From NCBI GenBank assembly GCA_910586485.1, contig CAJUIA010000056.1, positions 1-8,916 on the forward strand: DNA of 8,916 nt. The letters run 5' to 3'. The stretch comes from an uncultured Acetatifactor sp. (GTDB lineage Bacteria > Bacillota > Clostridia > Lachnospirales > Lachnospiraceae). Both the position numbers and the translations under genes were made by a program. The notes under the pieces are model-generated. The model did no database searches, was not told where the DNA came from, and saw only the letters and a program-made list of their open reading frames with translations. This document shows positions 5,449 through 8,916 of this stretch, piece by piece (the stretch's first letter is position 1; every line of letters begins with the position of its first letter).

Positions 5449-6768
5449 ATGGATATACCAAAAAATGTTACACAGATAGGCGAAATAAACCACAGTTGTA
5501 AAATTTATGTGGAGGATTATGCGGTCTCCTATATAAAACAGCTGAATGGACATGCTCTTGACAAGGAGCTGGCCGTGGGAATGTACGGAGTGCGCAGGGA
5601 GGAAGGCGGGGTTACCTATTTATTCCTTTACGGCGCAAGTAAGCTGAATTTTCTGCAGAGGGAGACAAGGCATTTGTCCCAGGCGGTTTTGCAGGAAGCG
5701 GAAAAGGTCAGGAAAAAATATTTTGCGGAGTATGATTTTCTGGGGTACCGCCTGCTGAACGGAGAGATGGTAGAGGGCTTTTATGTATATGAACAGGGAG
5801 TCTGCAGATATGTTGAGGGATACGCGCAGTTTTATGAAAAAAACGACAGTATGCTCCGCTTTATGGTGGACGAGAGACAGGAAGAAGCAAGGCCGGAGGA
5901 ATTTGACCAGAGCAAATATGACGTCGTAAAACGCAGGCAGGAGGAACGCCGGCAAAGGGCAGCAGCGCAGGCCGCTCGTCCGGGAAGGCGGGAGCGGAAC
6001 GAGAATGCGGAAAAAAGGCCGGCGTCCGGGCGGAAGGCCGGTATGGCAGATACACGCATCAAACAGATGAAAATGACGGCCGCTGCAGTTTTCATTGTTT
6101 TGTGCGGAGCGGGACTGGCCACAATGGGCGGCGAAGGAAGGCTGACGGAGCTGCGGCAGGCGGCCCAGAATCTGATCAACGGAATGTCCGAGCAGCAAAT
6201 CCCGGATGCACAGGAGGTATCCAACGGAGAGGTACAGGTAGGAACGCTGGTAACGGAGGACAAGCTTACGGATGCCATACGCAAAGAAAACGAAGCGGCA
6301 TCCGGAGCCCTGCCGGAGACAGACATTAATCAGAAAGAGCCCACGGAGCCTGCGGGGGAAGCTGTTCAGGGAGTGACGCCGGAGCCTGGACAGGTATCCG
6401 ATCCGGAGGCGGTACAGGATCCGAGCCAGGGAGCACAGGATCCGGCACAGGGGTCTGCCTCGGAGGTGACGCAGAATCCGGATCAGGGGGCTGTGCAGGA
6501 AGGAATATCAGACCCAGCACAAGGGTCCGCTCAGGAGGGAAGCCAGGATCCGGCACAGAGCGCAAGCCCTGAAGAGACACCGGAGCCCACACCTGAACCG
6601 ACGCCGGAGCCTGCGCCGGTTTCCTACACGATTCAAAAAGGGGACACGCTGATCGGAATCTGTATGAGCCGCTACGGCAGCGATGAGCGGGTGGCGGAGA
6701 TCTGCGCGTTAAACAGTATTGTGAATCCTGATGACATTAAGATCGGACAGAAAATTTTATTACCATAG
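5449..6768 (+). CDS. Membrane-anchored LysM domain protein (439 aa)
   Basis: Predicted single-pass membrane protein with four parts. Residues 1-150 form a mixed, probably folded domain I do not recognise. Residues 151-208 are strongly basic (many Arg/Lys). A hydrophobic stretch at 209-226 is the likely membrane segment, with the basic side inside by the positive-inside rule. Outside come an acidic Gln/Pro/Gly linker with 12-residue repeats (331-378), three TPEP units (377-388), and a LysM domain (392-439; SYTIQKGDTLIGIC, then PDDIKIGQKILLP). LysM domains bind the N-acetylglucosamine part of peptidoglycan. No catalytic domain is visible, so a tethering or sensing role is an inference. ATG 5449 is chosen because GGAGG (5437-5441) sits 7 nt upstream; an upstream TTG at 5374 is in frame but would read through the hairpin. 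Confidence 0.85.
   Translation: MDIPKNVTQIGEINHSCKIYVEDYAVSYIKQLNGHALDKELAVGMYGVRREEGGVTYLFLYGASKLNFLQRETRHLSQAVLQEAEKVRKKYFAEYDFLGYRLLNGEMVEGFYVYEQGVCRYVEGYAQFYEKNDSMLRFMVDERQEEARPEEFDQSKYDVVKRRQEERRQRAAAQAARPGRRERNENAEKRPASGRKAGMADTRIKQMKMTAAAVFIVLCGAGLATMGGEGRLTELRQAAQNLINGMSEQQIPDAQEVSNGEVQVGTLVTEDKLTDAIRKENEAASGALPETDINQKEPTEPAGEAVQGVTPEPGQVSDPEAVQDPSQGAQDPAQGSASEVTQNPDQGAVQEGISDPAQGSAQEGSQDPAQSASPEETPEPTPEPTPEPAPVSYTIQKGDTLIGICMSRYGSDERVAEICALNSIVNPDDIKIGQKILLP
6439..6582 (+). repeat. Four degenerate 36-bp in-frame repeats in the LysM protein linker
   Basis: Residues 331-378 of the LysM protein form four units of 12 residues, beginning DPAQG, NPDQG, DPAQG and DPAQS at residues 331, 343, 355 and 367; a partial unit DPSQG lies at 324. 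At DNA level a 15-mer, CAGGATCCGGCACAG, recurs exactly at 6436-6450 and 6544-6558, 108 bp (three units) apart. Such a repeat is a plausible site of unit gain and loss by slippage. Confidence 0.8.
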
Positions 6769-6789
6769 TAAGGCGGGGTGTGCTATAAT
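6760..6789 (+). promoter_or_regulatory. Promoter of the DUF5711-cvpA gene pair
   Basis: A perfect -10 TATAAT (6784-6789) preceded by TGC (6781-6783) makes a textbook extended -10. TTACCA (6760-6765) lies 18 nt upstream and matches four of six -35 positions. The promoter overlaps the stop codon of the LysM gene (6766-6768). Initiation near 6796 would give a 65-nt leader before the start at 6861. No terminator is visible after the LysM gene, so read-through probably adds to this promoter. Confidence 0.75.
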
Positions 6790-6860
6790 GTCCACAAAGG
6801 GCAGAGTCGGGAGCCTGGGATTACTGTAATCTCACAGAGAAAAGTAAAGGGCGGGCATAA

Positions 6861-8057
6861 ATGGCGGATATTAAAAGCTATATGAAGGAGAAAAAAAAGC
6901 GGGAGCGCAGCCAGGCCGGCTATAAGGAAAAGATCCTGAAGCATAAGCTCAGCAATGTATACCGGATTTTGCTGATGGCAGCTGCCGTAATCGCTTTGGC
7001 GATGGTGGCTGTAATTCAGTACAGACAGCACGTTTATGCGGATTATGATATTGTTTCCGCCGTTTCCAGGGAGGGTGCATCAGGCTCCACTGATCTGCGT
7101 CTGGGCAATTTTATTCTGACATACAGCAGGGACGGCGCACATTGTACCGACACAAAGGGAAATGCAACCTGGAATCAAACCTATGAATTTCAGGATGTAA
7201 AGCTGGCAATGTGCGGAAGCACCGTAGCGATTGCCGAGTATAACGGCAGAAATATTTATGTTCAAAACGGAGAGAAGCAGATTTCCAAAATCACGACAAC
7301 CCTGCCGATTCGCAATGTGTCGGTTTCGTCAGAGGGTTATGTGACGGCAGTCCTGGAGGGAACGGATGTGACCGTGATCAATACATATGATCCGAGCGGC
7401 CAGAATATTTACGAAGGTGAAGCACGCATGAACAGCTCCGGCTACCCGGCGGCGCTCTGCCTTTCTCCTGACGGTAAGCTGCTGTGTGTAGCTTACTGGT
7501 ATCTGGATTCAGGATTGGTAAAAACAAATGTAACCTTTTATAATTTTGGAGATGTGGGCGAGAATGTAAACGATTGTATCGTTGGCTTTTTTGTTTACAC
7601 GGACACCCTGGTGCCTCAGGTGCAGTTTATGAATAACAGCACTGCCTTTGCTGTGGGAGATAACAGACTGGCCATCTATTCCGGAAGCTATGCACCGATG
7701 GAGATCGCCAATTATATGCTGAGTGAAGAGATTCAGTCGGTGTTTTACAATGAAGAGTACATTGGCCTGGTATTTCGCTCGGAGGACAGTGAAAGCTTAT
7801 ACCGCATGGATGTATATAGTGCCGCGGCAAAAATGGTGGGAAGCTACGATCTGGATATAGAGTACACGGATATTTTTTTCGGGGAAAATATGTTTGTGGC
7901 ATACAACGAGACGGAATGTGTGATTACAACCATGGACGGGGTCCAAAAGTTTAACGGAGAATTTTCAAGGCCTGTAAGGTTAATGCTTCCTACAGGTAAG
8001 CCCTTTAGATTTATGCTGGTAACGGATACTTCTATTGACACGGTTCAGCTGAAATGA
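6861..8057 (+). CDS. DUF5711-type membrane-anchored beta-propeller-like protein (398 aa)
   Basis: I recognise this as the DUF5711-type protein common in Lachnospiraceae; its function is not established. The N-terminus is short and very basic (KEKKKRERS at 9-17, then more Lys), followed by one membrane segment (about 35-53). The remaining 345 residues should lie outside the cell. They consist of repeated short beta-strand blocks, for example GNFILTYSRDG, STVAIAEYNG, GYVTAVLEG, LCLSPDGKLLCVAYW and NRLAIYSG, resembling the blades of a WD40 or PQQ-like propeller. No enzyme motif is visible. The start has a modest AGGGCGG about 6-12 nt upstream. The CvpA-type gene follows 28 nt after the stop, so the two are probably co-transcribed. 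Confidence 0.75.
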   Translation: MADIKSYMKEKKKRERSQAGYKEKILKHKLSNVYRILLMAAAVIALAMVAVIQYRQHVYADYDIVSAVSREGASGSTDLRLGNFILTYSRDGAHCTDTKGNATWNQTYEFQDVKLAMCGSTVAIAEYNGRNIYVQNGEKQISKITTTLPIRNVSVSSEGYVTAVLEGTDVTVINTYDPSGQNIYEGEARMNSSGYPAALCLSPDGKLLCVAYWYLDSGLVKTNVTFYNFGDVGENVNDCIVGFFVYTDTLVPQVQFMNNSTAFAVGDNRLAIYSGSYAPMEIANYMLSEEIQSVFYNEEYIGLVFRSEDSESLYRMDVYSAAAKMVGSYDLDIEYTDIFFGENMFVAYNETECVITTMDGVQKFNGEFSRPVRLMLPTGKPFRFMLVTDTSIDTVQLK

Positions 8058-8085
8058 CAAAAGAAAAAGGAGAACGGGATAGAGG

Positions 8086-8598
8086 ATGAATATTAATTAT
8101 CTGCTGGTTAGCGTGATTATTCTTGCAGTCTGCAAGATGGTAGACGGCTATAAAAAGGGAATGGTGAAGGAGATTATTTCTTTGGTATCCATGGCCGTAC
8201 TCTGCGCCGTGGCAGCATTGATTGCAGGAGGCGTCAGCAGTTATAATGACGGCAGGATATTTAATGCCGTGGCAGCGGTGGTTTTGCTGATTTTGCTGCT
8301 GACGGCGCATCAACTGCTGCGGCTGGTCTTTTTTTCGGCTAAGGTGATTTCAAAGCTGCCGGTAATTCACTTTGTAAATAAGCTGCTGGGCGCCGTATTC
8401 GGAGTTTTTGAGGTGGTATTGCTTCTGTGGACGGTTTATACCCTGATTATGATGATGAAGCCGGGAGCCATCGGAGAAATCATCGTGTCCTATACCCAGG
8501 AGAGCCGGGTGCTGGTTTGGCTTTATGAGCATAATTATCTGGCATATGTGGTTGAGCTTTTGCAGGCCAGATTAAATATCGGGCCGCTTGCGAAATGA
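8086..8598 (+). CDS. CvpA family membrane protein (170 aa)
   Basis: Belongs to the CvpA (colicin V production) family of small integral membrane proteins; its molecular role in Firmicutes is unclear, though family members have been linked to envelope integrity. Four hydrophobic segments are visible, at about 4-18, 30-48, 59-82 and 100-123. The first loop carries the family hallmark DGYKKGMVKEI (20-30), and NKLLGAVFGVFE (98-109) matches the second conserved region. The C-terminal 45 residues are a mainly soluble, amphipathic tail. AAGGAG (8067-8072) is 13 nt upstream of the ATG, longer than usual; the AGAGG at 8081-8085 touches the ATG and is too close. No intrinsic terminator is visible after it before the next promoter at 8662. 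Confidence 0.8.
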   Translation: MNINYLLVSVIILAVCKMVDGYKKGMVKEIISLVSMAVLCAVAALIAGGVSSYNDGRIFNAVAAVVLLILLLTAHQLLRLVFFSAKVISKLPVIHFVNKLLGAVFGVFEVVLLLWTVYTLIMMMKPGAIGEIIVSYTQESRVLVWLYEHNYLAYVVELLQARLNIGPLAK

Positions 8599-8614
8599 GC
8601 GAGATTTAAGTTAG

Positions 8615-8690
8615 AACAAAAACAAGAACAAAAAATATGGTAAAAAATATTAAAAAAGTAGTTGACATACCTTTCCAGGTGTGCTATCCT
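8615..8690 (+). promoter_or_regulatory. Strong rRNA-type promoter with A-rich upstream element
   Basis: A consensus -35 TTGACA (8662-8667) and TATCCT (8685-8690) are exactly 17 nt apart, with TGC (8682-8684) forming an extended -10. Upstream, 8615-8660 is almost entirely A/T with several A-runs, like an UP element. Predicted initiation is at A8696 or G8697. It lies between the CvpA-type gene and a long non-coding leader, and this strength is typical of stable RNA operons. Confidence 0.8.
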
Positions 8691-8704
8691 TAATAAGCTG
8701 TCGC

Positions 8705-8771
8705 TCAAGCAATGGCAAAGCCAAAGCGGCAGGACCGCTTGGAAGCAAAGCCCGTAACAGGGCAGGCTTGA
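8705..8771 (+). ncRNA. Three-stem folded leader element, partly GEMM-I-like
   Basis: P1 is TCAAGC (8705-8710) with GCTTGA (8766-8771). P2 is CCAAAGCGG (8721-8729) with CCGCTTGG (8735-8742), eight pairs with one bulged A and a CAGGA loop. P3 is GCCC (8750-8753) with GGGC (8760-8763). The joining segments GGCAAA (8714-8719) before P2 and GCAAAGCC (8745-8752) after P2 match the most conserved strings of GEMM-I riboswitches. The usual GNRA loop on P2, the GAC before GCAAAGCC and a long P3 are missing, so it may be only a boxB-like leader hairpin. Confidence 0.45.
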
Positions 8772-8772
8772 T

Positions 8773-8785
8773 TGTACCTTGACAA
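8773..8785 (+). promoter_or_regulatory. boxA-like antitermination element
   Basis: TGTACCTTGACAA agrees at 9 of 13 positions with the E. coli rRNA boxA (TGCTCTTTAACAA) and resembles the CTTTGAAAACT-type strings in Firmicute rRNA leaders. In transcripts, boxA binds NusB-NusE and makes elongation resist termination. Position about 77 nt after the predicted start, behind a hairpin, fits. It contains TTGACA (8779-8784), but no -10 box lies 16-18 nt downstream, so I do not read it as a second promoter. Confidence 0.55.
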
Positions 8786-8916
8786 ACAAACAGTAATGCA
8801 ACCCTGAAAAAATTCCAAAGAGACAGGAACGGAAAGAGCAGGAGGTCTTGAAAGAGACGATAGCTTTGGAGAAGCCTGTCGAATAAAGAATGAATTCAGA
8901 AAAGAACGAACAGTAA

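Larger units (their letters stand above)
8697..8916 (+). promoter_or_regulatory. Probable leader of a ribosomal RNA operon, 16S gene beyond the window
   Basis: About 220 nt follow the promoter with no credible reading frame. They hold a folded element (8705-8771), a boxA-like sequence (8773-8785) and a second fold: GACAGG (8822-8827) with CCTGTC (8875-8880), enclosing GTCTT-GAAA-GAGAC (8845-8858) and GCTT-TGGAG-AAGC (8863-8875). This layout (strong promoter, hairpin, boxA, processing-type stem) is that of rRNA leaders, and the wording resembles 16S upstream regions of Lachnospiraceae as I remember them. No 16S bases are in the window, so another stable RNA is possible. Confidence 0.6.

Overview
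The window looks like chromosomal DNA of a Gram-positive anaerobe of the Lachnospiraceae (class Clostridia). The basis is the gene set and order (group III-like phosphofructokinase, dnaX-ybaB-recR, galactose mutarotase, a LysM membrane protein, a DUF5711-type protein, a CvpA-type protein), strong AGGAGG-type ribosome binding sites and extended -10 promoters. The assignment rests on recognition of protein families, not on a database search.

Layout. Bases 1-316 hold no gene I can defend: one start-less open frame and two intrinsic terminators pointing left. A class II tRNA-Ser(CGA) is on the minus strand at 317-407. Between it and pfkA lies a compact divergent promoter region in which a 15-bp inverted repeat carries both candidate -35 boxes. 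All seven protein genes are on the plus strand: pfkA, dnaX, ybaB (EbfC), recR and galM follow closely (gaps of 6 bp, 61 bp, a 1-bp overlap, and 18 bp) and probably form one read-through unit. A strong terminator-like hairpin after galM contains the ribosome binding site of the next gene, a LysM protein. A near-ideal extended -10 promoter then precedes the DUF5711-type gene and the CvpA-type gene, 28 bp apart.

The last 255 bases look like the promoter and leader of a ribosomal RNA operon whose 16S gene lies beyond the window: an A-rich upstream region, TTGACA-17-TATCCT with extended -10, a folded leader, and a boxA-like antitermination sequence.

Functionally, dnaX, ybaB and recR are the widely conserved replication/recombination-repair cluster. 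pfkA and galM are sugar-metabolism genes flanking it. The LysM, DUF5711-type and CvpA-type proteins are all membrane-anchored and may share an envelope-related role, which is an inference. I found no defence system, mobile element or CRISPR array. The most unusual things are regulatory: the two-promoter palindrome, the hairpin that hides a ribosome binding site, and a leader fold with partial resemblance to the GEMM-I (cyclic dinucleotide) riboswitch core.
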